In this document: piece after piece, positions 23,404 to 31,580 of the stretch
How positions within the stretch are numbered: the stretch's first letter is position 1
Layout: each line of letters opens with the position of its first letter
From: an uncultured Clostridia bacterium
GTDB lineage: Bacteria; Bacillota; Clostridia; Oscillospirales; Oscillospiraceae
Assembly (NCBI GenBank): GCA_947165085.1
Contig: CAMUZA010000006.1
Location: 1 to 63,187, forward strand
Direction: 5' to 3'
DNA length: 63,187 nt
Translations under genes and position numbers: made by a program
The notes under the pieces: model-generated
Told to the model about the DNA's origin: nothing
The model's input: only the letters and a program-made list of their open reading frames with translations
Database searches by the model: none

Positions 23404-24170
23404 AATAGATCCTCCTGTTTGTTGTTTATCTGATTCGTGTCTGTGGTGTTAGGTATTAGGGATTAAGGTCGGCGTGTTCAGCGCAAGAACGCCCATGCAA
23501 ACAGCCCGGAATGCCGCAGCGGGGAGCTGCTCTTCACGCTCGATTTCTAAGAACACTGGCGTTTTCTGTGGTTTCCGGGGCACTCTCCGCAAGGGCAAAA
23601 TGCGCATGCTCCGCAGAATACTAATTCTATTATATTATAATAGCATAAAAACGTACAAAAGCGTTACACTTTTTTACTCCGATGAAAAAATTTTTTTCGG
23701 AGCGCATTTTCATCCTCTATTGGTGTGCTGAAGCGAAAAAAGGAGGGATGCGGCATATTCTCATTGAAGCTGAAGCAGCAAGCCGTCTATGCGCTCACGG
23801 GATGTTTCTGAAAGAACTCTCACCGCCTGGCGTCGGTTTTGAAGTGATGGGCAAGGAGTCTTGCAAGCTGTGTGGGATCGAGCCGTTTTATAGGAATACC
23901 CGCTTAAATGATTTGATGCGCCAGATGCCTCGGCCTCTGGCGCATCGCAGACTGTCAGGAAACGTAAGGAGCGGGTAATTCGGAGGGAAAGAAAGTGTGA
24001 AAGAAAACCGTCAGGGTTCCCTGTCTACTTTTGCTTGACAGGTGCAGCAGATCACCGTCTGCTCGGCGTGTTTTTTGCCCCCCGTGTGGGGTTTTGTATG
24101 GGTTTTTCATTTGGACTCAAAAACAGCGTTTTTTCAATCTGTAATAAAAAGTTGCAAATATAGCAAGAAA
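23404..24170. other. Hairpin-rich non-coding interval, with possible minus-strand promoter and plus-strand terminator
   Basis: No convincing gene. On the minus strand TTGTAC (23658-23653), 18-base spacer and TATAAT (23634-23629) could start the partner-switching transcript with a leader of about 220 bases. The interval also has a palindrome ctccga ... tcggag around A6T7 (about 23677-23703), a perfect hairpin atgcgccaga/tctggcgcat (about 23918-23947), stems at 24020-24042 and 24046-24063 (the latter followed by T6, a good plus-strand terminator), and ccccc/ggggtttt at 24078-24095. A 98-codon plus-strand frame at 23682-23978 has an ATG directly abutting GGAGGG and matches nothing I recognise. 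A rightward small RNA ending near 24076 is possible. Confidence 0.4.
24046..24076 (+). terminator. Intrinsic terminator-like hairpin
   Basis: agcaga-tcaccg-tctgct stem-loop (24046-24063) then cggcgtg and T6. It points rightward with no annotated gene upstream, which hints at an unrecognised transcript. Confidence 0.5.
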
Positions 24171-24199
24171 CGACCGGAAAACAATTAGTTTCCGGTCGC
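24171..24199 (-). terminator. Terminator of tRNA-Ala
   Basis: Minus strand: GCGACCGGAAA, short loop, TTTTCCGGTCG followed by TTTC. It lies 7 bases downstream of the tRNA CCA end. Confidence 0.75.
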
Positions 24200-24205
24200 A
24201 AATGT

Positions 24206-24281
<76 letters not shown>

Positions 24282-24315
24282 ATATTCACTTGGCGCATTT
24301 CCAACGCGCATGGTG

Positions 24316-24344
24316 ATTATAGCAGATGTAATTCGAAATTGCAA
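24316..24344 (-). promoter_or_regulatory. Promoter of tRNA-Ala
   Basis: Minus strand: TTGCAA (24344-24339), 17-base spacer, TATAAT (24321-24316) with a TGC just before the -10. It is close to the tRNA-Pro promoter in sequence and layout. Confidence 0.85.
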
Positions 24345-24430
24345 CTATTTTTTTGCAGTTCCGGTATTTTTTCATAAATAGCGTTTTTCCGCCGCGAAAA
24401 ACTGATACCGGAACAGCATGATTGAAAGAA

Positions 24431-24465
24431 GCGCCCCTCAAATGCTTCTAGGCATTTGAGGGGTG
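24431..24465 (-). terminator. Terminator after the BlaR1-like gene
   Basis: Inverted repeat gcgcccctcaaatgc / gcatttgaggggtgc with a 6-base loop, just after the stop at 24480. On the minus strand it is followed by a pyrimidine-rich stretch. Confidence 0.8.
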
Positions 24466-24479
24466 CTCAATTCATGAAA

Positions 24480-27050
24480 TCAGCCGGTTCCGAATTCTAC
24501 GCAACGCCAAGAACCGTCCTCCTGCAATTGCAGGCTGAATCTCCGGTAGAAGACGAGCTTACCGGCATACTTGCCCGTTCCCTCATGCGTATTGCCCGCC
24601 CGAATATCAACCGATTCCGGATGCCATGGAACAAACGCGCATGAGAATTCGCCCTTGACGGTTTTCCCGTCTTCACTGACCTCGAGCACGCTCCACTCAA
24701 TGACCTCATAGTCATCCGCGCCGAAGCCGTTGCCCGGCTCCAGCGAATGCATGTGTTCGCCGAAGGCGGTCGTAACGAAGTATTCCGCCGCATCCTCCGC
24801 GCTGCCGTCGAGTCGGAAGGAAATGCGGGAAACGTTCGTGTCGTAACCGTCATAACAGTCTTTGATTATCTCGGCAAGAGACGAACCGGAAGCATACTTC
24901 GGCGTCGAGCACCAGACGCTTGTGCCGTTCCCGTCGGAATACTTCACCGTGCCCGCGCTGTCCGCGCGGAAAGTCATGTGCTTCGTTCCGTCCGCGGAAA
25001 CCGCCGTGAGCCAGTAGTCCGCCGCCGCAAAGGACGGCGCATTCAGTTCCGTCCAACGGAATGCGTCCATGCCGTTCCAGATTCTCGGGCTGAGATACGC
25101 AGCTTCGCCGGTATAGGTATTCCACGCGGAGCCGTCCGCAAAATAGAGCGTCAGCGAAACATCGCCAGACGCAAACAGCTCCTGCACGGCGGCGCTGAGA
25201 GACGCGGCGGAGGCTTTGTTTTTCTGCTCTGTTGGCAAGCCTTCGTTCACAAACGAAACCATCTGCCAGCCGTCGCCGTACTTTTCCAGCGTCGCTTTGT
25301 AATAAGGATCACGGGCGTCAATCACGGCAGGAGGCAAGAATCCCCAAAGCGTCACCACAGAGCCGTTTTCAACACCGACGCGCGGACTGAAACCCGAAGT
25401 CTCCGGGATTTGATTTGCTGAATAATTGCTGAAATAATCCAGTTCCTCCGACGTCAACAGGCGACCTTCGTTTCCGAAGAACGCGGTCGCCTCCGCTTCT
25501 TCCGCCCACGGCATCATTAGATCAAAAATGGCAACGTAATCCGACGGTTCTTCGTCATCTTTCAGCGTCGGCGGAAGGAGCCAGCCCGCCGCGTCGTCTG
25601 TTTCGACGTAAACTAGGCAGTTTCGCGCAGGGCCGTAGAAGGTGATCGTCGCATGGGGCGCAATCAAGCGTGCGTTGATATCCGCAATATGTTCGTCGAT
25701 TTCGACATCATCTGACGGATACTTTTCCCACGTGAATTGCTTTAGTTCTTCCAAATAACGCTCCGCATGGGTCGCTGCGGCTGCGGAATAAGCAATTTCC
25801 TCCCAACCGTGCCGCCCGTAATACCCATGATAGGTCACGGTCGTTTCCCGCGAGTCGATTGCGTCGAAGATCGCCGGCAGGTCGGAGGGCTCCAGCTTGG
25901 CGCGCTCGGTGGTCGGCTCGGTGGTCGGCTCCGCAGTTTCGGTGCGTTCCGTCGGGGTCGTTGGTTCTTCCGTTTCCGTCTTCGCGCCGGTGAAGGTGCA
26001 GCCGACGGCGATCGCGACGATCAGCACGACAGCGATTAGGGTATAGATCGCCGTCTTCGGCTTCTTGACGATCAGTTTAATGCGCTCCTTAATGCCCCTG
26101 CCGCTGCCGGTCATGGTGGTAGCGGCGACGAAGAGCGCCGGGCGCTTCTCGCAGGTCAGTTGAATTAAAGTGCGTCCGTATTCCGCGCGGTGCTCCTCGC
26201 CGATGCGCCGGATCGTCGCCTCGTCGCAGGCAAGCTCCGCGTCATTGCGTGACATCACTGCGGCGATCCAGACGAGTGGATTATACCAGTGCAGCGCGAG
26301 GCACAATCCGCGCAGGAGCGACCAGAGATGGTCGCCGTGCCTGCGGTGGGTCGCCTCGTGCTCGATCGAGTAGCGCAGGGAAGTCTCGTCCTCCGCCACC
26401 TCCGGCGTTACGTAGATTTTCGGGCGTATCAGTCCGAACAGGCAGGGCGTGTCGATTTTATCGGTCACGAATACAGGCAGCGGCGCGTGTTCGCCCTCCA
26501 AAGGAGTTCTTGAGCGGCGCAGTTTCCTATAAAACTGCAGATTCGTGAGCAGCAGCCACAGCGCGACCAAGCCCGCGCCGGAACCCCATACGATATTCAG
26601 GATTTCGTTGACCGTAAGCGGCTCTGCCGCAGCGGGCGCCTCTGCAGCGATTTCAGCAGGCGGAATTGTCGCTGTGCTTTGCGCAGGCTGAGTCTGCGGA
26701 ACTGTGACGGGCAAGCTCTGCCTGACGTTTTGATTCCCCGCGTACGGATTCTGCGGATGGTAAACGGGCGTTTGATCCGTGTCCGCGCTGATCGGCGCGC
26801 TGATCGGTATGCTGTTCAGCATGACGTTCTCTGCCGGATACGCCGCCTGCGGCTGTTCTGTTGCAGGGCGGACAACAACGTTCTGCACGCTCATTTCCGT
26901 GCTGCCGAAGCTGACCGGCACGAGCAGCCGCACCAGTACCAAAAGCCACAGCGCGTATTGCAGGCGCAGACTCATCCTGCCCTTGAGAATACAGCGCAGG
27001 ACGATCACGACCGCGGTCAGAACTGCCGACGAGATAATCCATTCAAGCAT
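24480..27050 (-). CDS. BlaR1-like M56 metallopeptidase sensor with large C-terminal domain
   Basis: 856 residues. The N-terminal half is an M56 peptidase: membrane segments near 1-20, 30-48, 155-172 and 336-356, zinc motif HEATH (231-235) and ELACDE (about 262-267). A Thr/Glu/Pro-rich spacer (about 365-390) leads to an extracellular region of about 460 residues that replaces the penicillin-binding domain of classic BlaR1/MecR1; it has no beta-lactamase SxxK fold that I can see, so the signal is probably not a beta-lactam. It overlaps the BlaI-like gene by 8 bases. In the family, ligand binding leads to proteolysis and loss of the repressor. Confidence 0.9.
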   Translation of the reverse strand: MLEWIISSAVLTAVVIVLRCILKGRMSLRLQYALWLLVLVRLLVPVSFGSTEMSVQNVVVRPATEQPQAAYPAENVMLNSIPISAPISADTDQTPVYHPQNPYAGNQNVRQSLPVTVPQTQPAQSTATIPPAEIAAEAPAAAEPLTVNEILNIVWGSGAGLVALWLLLTNLQFYRKLRRSRTPLEGEHAPLPVFVTDKIDTPCLFGLIRPKIYVTPEVAEDETSLRYSIEHEATHRRHGDHLWSLLRGLCLALHWYNPLVWIAAVMSRNDAELACDEATIRRIGEEHRAEYGRTLIQLTCEKRPALFVAATTMTGSGRGIKERIKLIVKKPKTAIYTLIAVVLIVAIAVGCTFTGAKTETEEPTTPTERTETAEPTTEPTTERAKLEPSDLPAIFDAIDSRETTVTYHGYYGRHGWEEIAYSAAAATHAERYLEELKQFTWEKYPSDDVEIDEHIADINARLIAPHATITFYGPARNCLVYVETDDAAGWLLPPTLKDDEEPSDYVAIFDLMMPWAEEAEATAFFGNEGRLLTSEELDYFSNYSANQIPETSGFSPRVGVENGSVVTLWGFLPPAVIDARDPYYKATLEKYGDGWQMVSFVNEGLPTEQKNKASAASLSAAVQELFASGDVSLTLYFADGSAWNTYTGEAAYLSPRIWNGMDAFRWTELNAPSFAAADYWLTAVSADGTKHMTFRADSAGTVKYSDGNGTSVWCSTPKYASGSSLAEIIKDCYDGYDTNVSRISFRLDGSAEDAAEYFVTTAFGEHMHSLEPGNGFGADDYEVIEWSVLEVSEDGKTVKGEFSCAFVPWHPESVDIRAGNTHEGTGKYAGKLVFYRRFSLQLQEDGSWRCVEFGTG

Positions 27051-27432
27051 TTTTGTCCGCCTCCAATCCCTTCAGAAGCGCGTATAATTCGTCGATCTCC
27101 TTTTGGGACAGCGATTGCTTTTGCGTCATGGCGCTGACCATCAGATGGACGCTGCCCTTGTAGACTCTGCTGAGGAAATCCTCGGTCTCCTGTAAGGCGG
27201 CGTCCTCGCGCGAGATCAGCGGGTGAAAGGCCTTCTTCCCTTCCCCCGCGTCGCCGGACACCGCGCCCTTCGCCTCTAACCGGCTCAAAAGCGTCAGCGT
27301 GGTCGAACGGCTCCAGCCGCACTTCTCGTTCATCTGTTCCGTTACCTCTCGTCCGCTCAACGGCGCGTGCTCCCACAGGCACTCCATCACGTCCCATTCC
27401 GCCGCCGTCAGGCTCGCATTGTGCTGGCTCAT
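27043..27432 (-). CDS. BlaI/MecI/CopY-family repressor
   Basis: 129 residues. The winged helix is about 1-75 (LTAAEWDVMECLWEHAPLSG, then WSRSTTLTLLSRLEAKG, the usual recognition region), followed by a dimerisation helix domain. The start at 27432 has AAAGGAGG 7 bases upstream; the frame runs further upstream through the promoter and is not used. Translationally coupled to the M56 gene (8-base overlap). Two operator-like sites flank its promoter, so it should repress itself and the sensor gene. Confidence 0.95.
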   Translation of the reverse strand: MSQHNASLTAAEWDVMECLWEHAPLSGREVTEQMNEKCGWSRSTTLTLLSRLEAKGAVSGDAGEGKKAFHPLISREDAALQETEDFLSRVYKGSVHLMVSAMTQKQSLSQKEIDELYALLKGLEADKNA

Positions 27433-27453
27433 CGCAATTCCTCCTTTGTTGTC

Positions 27454-27497
27454 TACATCTGTAATCAAATAATAACACAGCAGTTTACATTTGTCAA
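27454..27497 (-). promoter_or_regulatory. BlaI-type promoter and operators
   Basis: Minus strand: -35 TTGACA (27497-27492), 17-base spacer, -10 TATTAT (27474-27469). A TACAGATGTA palindrome (27463-27454) lies just after the -10 and a similar TACA-TT-TGTC site (27486-27495) overlaps the -35. Both fit the TACA-N2-TGTA core recognised by BlaI/MecI proteins, which supports autoregulation. Confidence 0.8.
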
Positions 27498-27517
27498 CAG
27501 TTTTCAAAAAAGTTTTC

Positions 27518-27546
27518 TTGCAATCCGGACGGTTTCGCGGTAAAAT
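27518..27546 (+). promoter_or_regulatory. Promoter of the DUF1963 gene
   Basis: TTGCAA (27518-27523), 17-base spacer, TAAAAT (27541-27546), 30 bases before the ATG at 27577. It is divergent from the BlaI promoter; the nearest BlaI-like site is about 20 bases away, so co-regulation is possible but not shown. Confidence 0.75.
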
Positions 27547-27576
27547 CGGAGCAGGAAACCAAAGGAGGTAACGCGG

Positions 27577-28341
27577 ATGGAAGAACAGAAACTGGACGCA
27601 AGAATTGAGAAAGCACTTCCCGCATGGTGCGAACGAACGAAGTTGGATACCGTGCGTCTGCAAACCACGTTAGAAAAGGTCAGCAAGAGCCGCTTCGGCG
27701 GCAGTCTCGGCGAAGCGCCGCTGGACGAAAACGGCAAGCCGCTGCGCCTTTTGTGCGCGATCTTCTGCAGCGAGATAAGCGGCGTGCCGGACTTTCCGGA
27801 AAAAGGCGTGCTGCGGTTCTACATGCAGGAGGAGCCGATCTACGGCATGGACTATCAGCAGCCATGCGCACAGAAAAACTGGCGCGTGATCTACGACCCT
27901 GAGGAGCCGGACGATCTGCCGCAGCCGTGTAAAGAAGAGATCACGGAGTTTGCGATCAAGGGCTGCTTCTGCCTGCAAACGAGCCGGAAGTCCGAGCCGC
28001 TCGCGCCGCCCGATTACCGCTTCATGGACGACTTCCGCTGCTATATGCTGCGCTACGGGCGGCTCAAGCCGATCGACTGGGACGAATACGACGCGATCAA
28101 GGCGCGTTATCCGCTGCGCGGCAACAAGATCGGCGGCTATGTGTGGAGCACGCAGGACGATCCGCGCATGAAGGAGATCTATCGAAAATACGATACCGTG
28201 CTGCTGCAGATCGACTCCTGCTACAAGGGCGACTGCCAGATCAGCTTCGGCGACGACGGTGTCGCGCTCTTCCTCATTCCGCACGACAAGCTGAAAGCCC
28301 GCGACTTCTCCGACGTGATGTTCTGGTGGGACTGCTATTGA
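27577..28341 (+). CDS. DUF1963 (YwqG-like) protein
   Basis: 254 residues of the DUF1963 family (YwqG in Bacillus), visible in the DENGKPLRLLCAIFCSEIS, VLRFYMQEEPIYGMD, GNKIGGYVWSTQDDPR and LLQIDSC segments. DUF1963 proteins are cytoplasmic, of unknown function, and often occur near polymorphic-toxin or immunity genes; no toxin is adjacent here. AAAGGAGG precedes the start by 9 bases. A strong bidirectional terminator follows. Confidence 0.88.
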   Translation: MEEQKLDARIEKALPAWCERTKLDTVRLQTTLEKVSKSRFGGSLGEAPLDENGKPLRLLCAIFCSEISGVPDFPEKGVLRFYMQEEPIYGMDYQQPCAQKNWRVIYDPEEPDDLPQPCKEEITEFAIKGCFCLQTSRKSEPLAPPDYRFMDDFRCYMLRYGRLKPIDWDEYDAIKARYPLRGNKIGGYVWSTQDDPRMKEIYRKYDTVLLQIDSCYKGDCQISFGDDGVALFLIPHDKLKARDFSDVMFWWDCY

Positions 28342-28352
28342 TCACATAAAAC

Positions 28353-28384
28353 AACGCCGCATTTCCGGTTGGAAATGCGGCGTT
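28353..28384. terminator. Bidirectional terminator (DUF1963 and polysaccharide locus)
   Basis: Perfect hairpin aacgccgcatttcc-ggtt-ggaaatgcggcgtt between two converging genes. It lies just past the end of the leftward polysaccharide unit. Confidence 0.85.
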
Positions 28385-28394
28385 GCTTTATATG

Positions 28395-30053
28395 CTATAC
28401 GATTGACGGTACGGTTTCCGGTCTGGCCTTGTCCCAGATCTCGTCGACGTCGAACAGATCGTCCAAAAGCTCCGGTCCCCAGAACATGCGGTAGCCGTCG
28501 ATGTTTCTGCGACCCTGCCGGACGTAGTCGTCGCGGATCTGCACCCAGTAGGGCGTGGAGCCGTCCACGTTGCAGAAGAAGCGGTAGCCCGCCTGATACA
28601 TGGCTTCGTACTTCGCTCCTTCATAATTCTCGATACCCGCGATATCGCTGCCGTACGGATAGATGAAAATATCGGAGTCGCCGACGATCGGCTGCACCTG
28701 CGTTTCCCACTTGTTCACGTCCGCAAGGATATCCTCGGCGCTGTTATAGCCGTAGCCGAAATGCGCGTAGCTGTGGCAGGCGATCTCCCAGCCGTGATCC
28801 TTGAGGCACTGCGTCACGTCCTTTGCCTTCTGAACTTCCTCATTGTAGGCGGTCTCGCCGAGGATGTCCTTCCAGCTCGGGTGCGTCTTATAGCCAAACA
28901 CGCCCTCGTAGCCGGTCACCGCAAGAATGGCTCTTGCGCCGTGGTAGCTAAAGTCCGGATGCGCCTGTACGAAATGCTCCAGAATCGGCGCGAGGTCGTA
29001 GTCGCCCAACAGCTTTTGTCCGTCCGCGGCAATATACTCGCAGGTCGGATAACCGTCCTCGCCGATCACAATGCGGTTGGCAAAGCCGTCGCCGCCGGCG
29101 TCCGGATAGCGGTCTCCATCGCTGTCTACCATGTATTCATAGTAGTTGACGTCGTCCTGCGAAATCACGATCGGTTCTTTTCCGGGCGGCAGCCAGATAT
29201 CGCCCTGCTTGAATACCTCCTTGCCGCTCGCGTCCTTTTCCACCTTCACGATGTCGTGGATGCGAACAAGGACAAAATCGCGCTTATACAGCTCTTCCAG
29301 AATGCGGTTGAACTCGGTCACAGTCGCCATGTACTGATTGTAGCCGGTCTCCTTGCTGTCGCCGTCAAAGGCGCGGTCGGTATCCACGATCAGGCTGTGG
29401 AAGAAGATGTGCGTGATCTGCGTGGTATCCTCGTAGCGCACCAGTTTTGCCTTGTCAGCAAGATAGCGGGCGTTTGCAGAAGACAGCTCCGGCTGATCCT
29501 GCCAGTCTGTGCCGAATTCCTGCAGAATGGAGATCGCTTTGTCATAGTCATAGCCTGCCGCGACAAAATCAGCGCGTTTCAGAATATCCTCGATCCGCTC
29601 CTCCGGCGACAGCATTTGCTCCGTTGCGGCAGCGCTGTCCGTCGCATCTGCGCTTCCGCTGCGCTCAGAGCCGCCGCCGTCCGCATCCGATCCGCCGAAC
29701 AATTTGACTGCGCCAAAAATGATGAGAGCCAGAATGGCGATAATCAGAATTGCACATCCGATGACGATCGCCCAGCCGCCCCAGTTGACGCGGCTCTTTT
29801 TGCGGTGCTTATTGTGATTCGCAGCGCTCTGTGCCGGACGCTGCACACGATGACGCTGTTCGGAAGTGCGCTGATAGCCGGACTGCGTGCGCTCGCGCTG
29901 CTGCGGCGCCGGTTGATAGACCGGACGGACCGGCTGCTGCGGGATCTCGCGCTCCTGCTTCTGCTGCTCCTGCTCATGATACTGCTGCAGGATTTTTTCT
30001 ACGTCCCATTCTTCAAAATCAAAGACTTCACGGTCTCTATGGTTATTGTCCAT
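28395..30053 (-). CDS. Membrane-anchored polysaccharide-deacetylase-like protein
   Basis: 552 residues: a Gln/Arg-rich cytoplasmic N-terminus (1-95), one transmembrane segment (about 97-120), a Ser/Ala spacer, then an extracytoplasmic domain. The NodB-like motifs are present though modified: ISQDDVNYYEY (Asp-Asp near 297), ACHSYAHFGYG (the H-S-x-x-H pair near 432), and the YPYGSDI strand (about 470). It is probably a de-N-acetylase or related amidohydrolase acting on surface glycans. It ends the long leftward locus, 38 bases after the E2-like gene. Confidence 0.85.
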   Translation of the reverse strand: MDNNHRDREVFDFEEWDVEKILQQYHEQEQQKQEREIPQQPVRPVYQPAPQQRERTQSGYQRTSEQRHRVQRPAQSAANHNKHRKKSRVNWGGWAIVIGCAILIIAILALIIFGAVKLFGGSDADGGGSERSGSADATDSAAATEQMLSPEERIEDILKRADFVAAGYDYDKAISILQEFGTDWQDQPELSSANARYLADKAKLVRYEDTTQITHIFFHSLIVDTDRAFDGDSKETGYNQYMATVTEFNRILEELYKRDFVLVRIHDIVKVEKDASGKEVFKQGDIWLPPGKEPIVISQDDVNYYEYMVDSDGDRYPDAGGDGFANRIVIGEDGYPTCEYIAADGQKLLGDYDLAPILEHFVQAHPDFSYHGARAILAVTGYEGVFGYKTHPSWKDILGETAYNEEVQKAKDVTQCLKDHGWEIACHSYAHFGYGYNSAEDILADVNKWETQVQPIVGDSDIFIYPYGSDIAGIENYEGAKYEAMYQAGYRFFCNVDGSTPYWVQIRDDYVRQGRRNIDGYRMFWGPELLDDLFDVDEIWDKARPETVPSIV

Positions 30054-30092
30054 TTTCTTTGATCTCGCTTTCTTTATATTGCCTGTGAATTT

Positions 30093-31565
30093 TCAGTCGA
30101 TGTCTCTGACGACTTCCTCCGGGGGATTGTCTAAAGCCTCGGGGTTGCGCAGGAGCTTGTGGAAGTATTTCATCGCGGTCGCGTAGTAGAAGCCGTCGAC
30201 CGTTCTCTCATCGCAGTTCATCACATAGTCCACATAGCGGCGCACGACGACGCTGCCGTCCGCGTCGATCTCCTGCTTGCGGTACTTTCTGCCGACGGCG
30301 ATGAACACGGGCAGGTTGCCGAAATCATACAGATGGTGCAGGATGGGCGGGATGCCCAGCGAACCCATGGAGGTGAAAATGACCGAAGCGTGGAACGGGC
30401 TGACCTCCAGCAGGAACTTTGGTATCTTGCCGAAGTAGTCCATGACCTTCAGGACCCAGACCACGAATTTCAGCAGCAGACCCGGAAGGCTCGCCAGCAC
30501 ACCGGCGACCGCGTCAAAGCTGCTGTCGAGCGGCGTGCTCTTGACTTCCTCATAGACCTTGTTGAACTTTTCGTAGATCTCCTTCGTCGTGTCTGTCTGC
30601 GTCAGATGGAGCTTGATCATCGTCTCCTCTCCATCCGTGCGCATGTCCTTCTTCATCGCCATGGTGAACTGGATATCCTCGTCGCGCTGATAGACGCGCT
30701 GTCCGGACAGAAAACGGTTGCAGCCGGGGTATTTTGCGATACTGCGCACGTATGCGGCAAGAATCACATGGAAGATGCCGAAATTCTCCATGCCCTCGGC
30801 GCGCTTCCTGTGGATATACCGCTCGACGTTGGTGATCTCGATCTTACCGTTGATTGAATTGGACGCGCCGTTGCGGTTCGGCATGATGTAATTTGCTACG
30901 ACGGACATGCCGTCGATCGTGCGCAGTCTGCGGCCGTCCGAGCGGTCGCCCCAGGTCGGATGGTACTTGCCGTCCGTAAACTGCCGCATGGCGAGCGTGG
31001 CGACGAACAGCGCGCCGACCATAAGGATGTTGGCGATCTTTTCGAGCAAAGCATAGGTCTCCAGCGCGCCTTGCGAGGCAATGAGATCATAGATCAGCAG
31101 CGCAGGCGGCAGAAGCGTGACAATCTGCAGCACCCAAAGCTGCTTGGAGCGTCCCGTCATAAAGAAACGGTAAACGAAATAGAACGCCAGATAAAGGATA
31201 CAGCACGCGATCACATAGCGCATGTAGCCGAACAGCGCATAGCCGCCGCCCAGTCCGTTCGCTGCGCCGGGGTCTTCTGTCAGGCGCAGATGCCAATCCA
31301 GCGCGATCTGTCCGAAGCTGACGCACGCCCAGAAAACGGGCTTGGTCGAACGATACAGCTCCTTCGGTCCGCGGACGGCAAGAATAAAAGCAAAGCCGAG
31401 CGCGCAGAGAATCGGCAGGATCTTCTGGAAGCAGAGATTCACCGCAGAGAGCTTCTGACCGAAGCAAAGCGAAAGGATCTGCAGGACCACGGAACTGACT
31501 GCCATCAGGGACGCAAGCCACGTCAGAGGATTCTTTCTGCTGACATAATAACGAACAATTCTCAT
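30093..31565 (-). CDS. Membrane protein with E2/CAT-like acyltransferase-fold domain, catalytic His replaced
   Basis: 490 residues: six or more hydrophobic segments in the first 215 residues, then a domain of about 275 residues with the fold of chloramphenicol acetyltransferase/2-oxoacid dehydrogenase E2. The C-terminal active-site motif, H-x-x-x-D-G in the family, reads ERTVDG, so Glu replaces the catalytic His. A shorter soluble paralogue (57559-58434) has ERLADG at the same place. Either the family uses a different acid/base or it has lost acetyl transfer. It lies between the nucleotidyltransferase-like and deacetylase-like genes at the end of the polysaccharide locus; a role in modifying a lipid- or glycan-bound group is a guess. 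Confidence 0.8.
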   Translation of the reverse strand: MRIVRYYVSRKNPLTWLASLMAVSSVVLQILSLCFGQKLSAVNLCFQKILPILCALGFAFILAVRGPKELYRSTKPVFWACVSFGQIALDWHLRLTEDPGAANGLGGGYALFGYMRYVIACCILYLAFYFVYRFFMTGRSKQLWVLQIVTLLPPALLIYDLIASQGALETYALLEKIANILMVGALFVATLAMRQFTDGKYHPTWGDRSDGRRLRTIDGMSVVANYIMPNRNGASNSINGKIEITNVERYIHRKRAEGMENFGIFHVILAAYVRSIAKYPGCNRFLSGQRVYQRDEDIQFTMAMKKDMRTDGEETMIKLHLTQTDTTKEIYEKFNKVYEEVKSTPLDSSFDAVAGVLASLPGLLLKFVVWVLKVMDYFGKIPKFLLEVSPFHASVIFTSMGSLGIPPILHHLYDFGNLPVFIAVGRKYRKQEIDADGSVVVRRYVDYVMNCDERTVDGFYYATAMKYFHKLLRNPEALDNPPEEVVRDID

Positions 31566-31580
31566 GTTTTCTCCTCCTTA

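Noticed and set aside
23682-23978. 98-codon plus-strand frame
   Set aside because: The first ATG has no ribosome site at proper spacing, an inner ATG abuts GGAGGG directly, the composition is odd and I recognise no family. Kept only as part of the non-coding interval.
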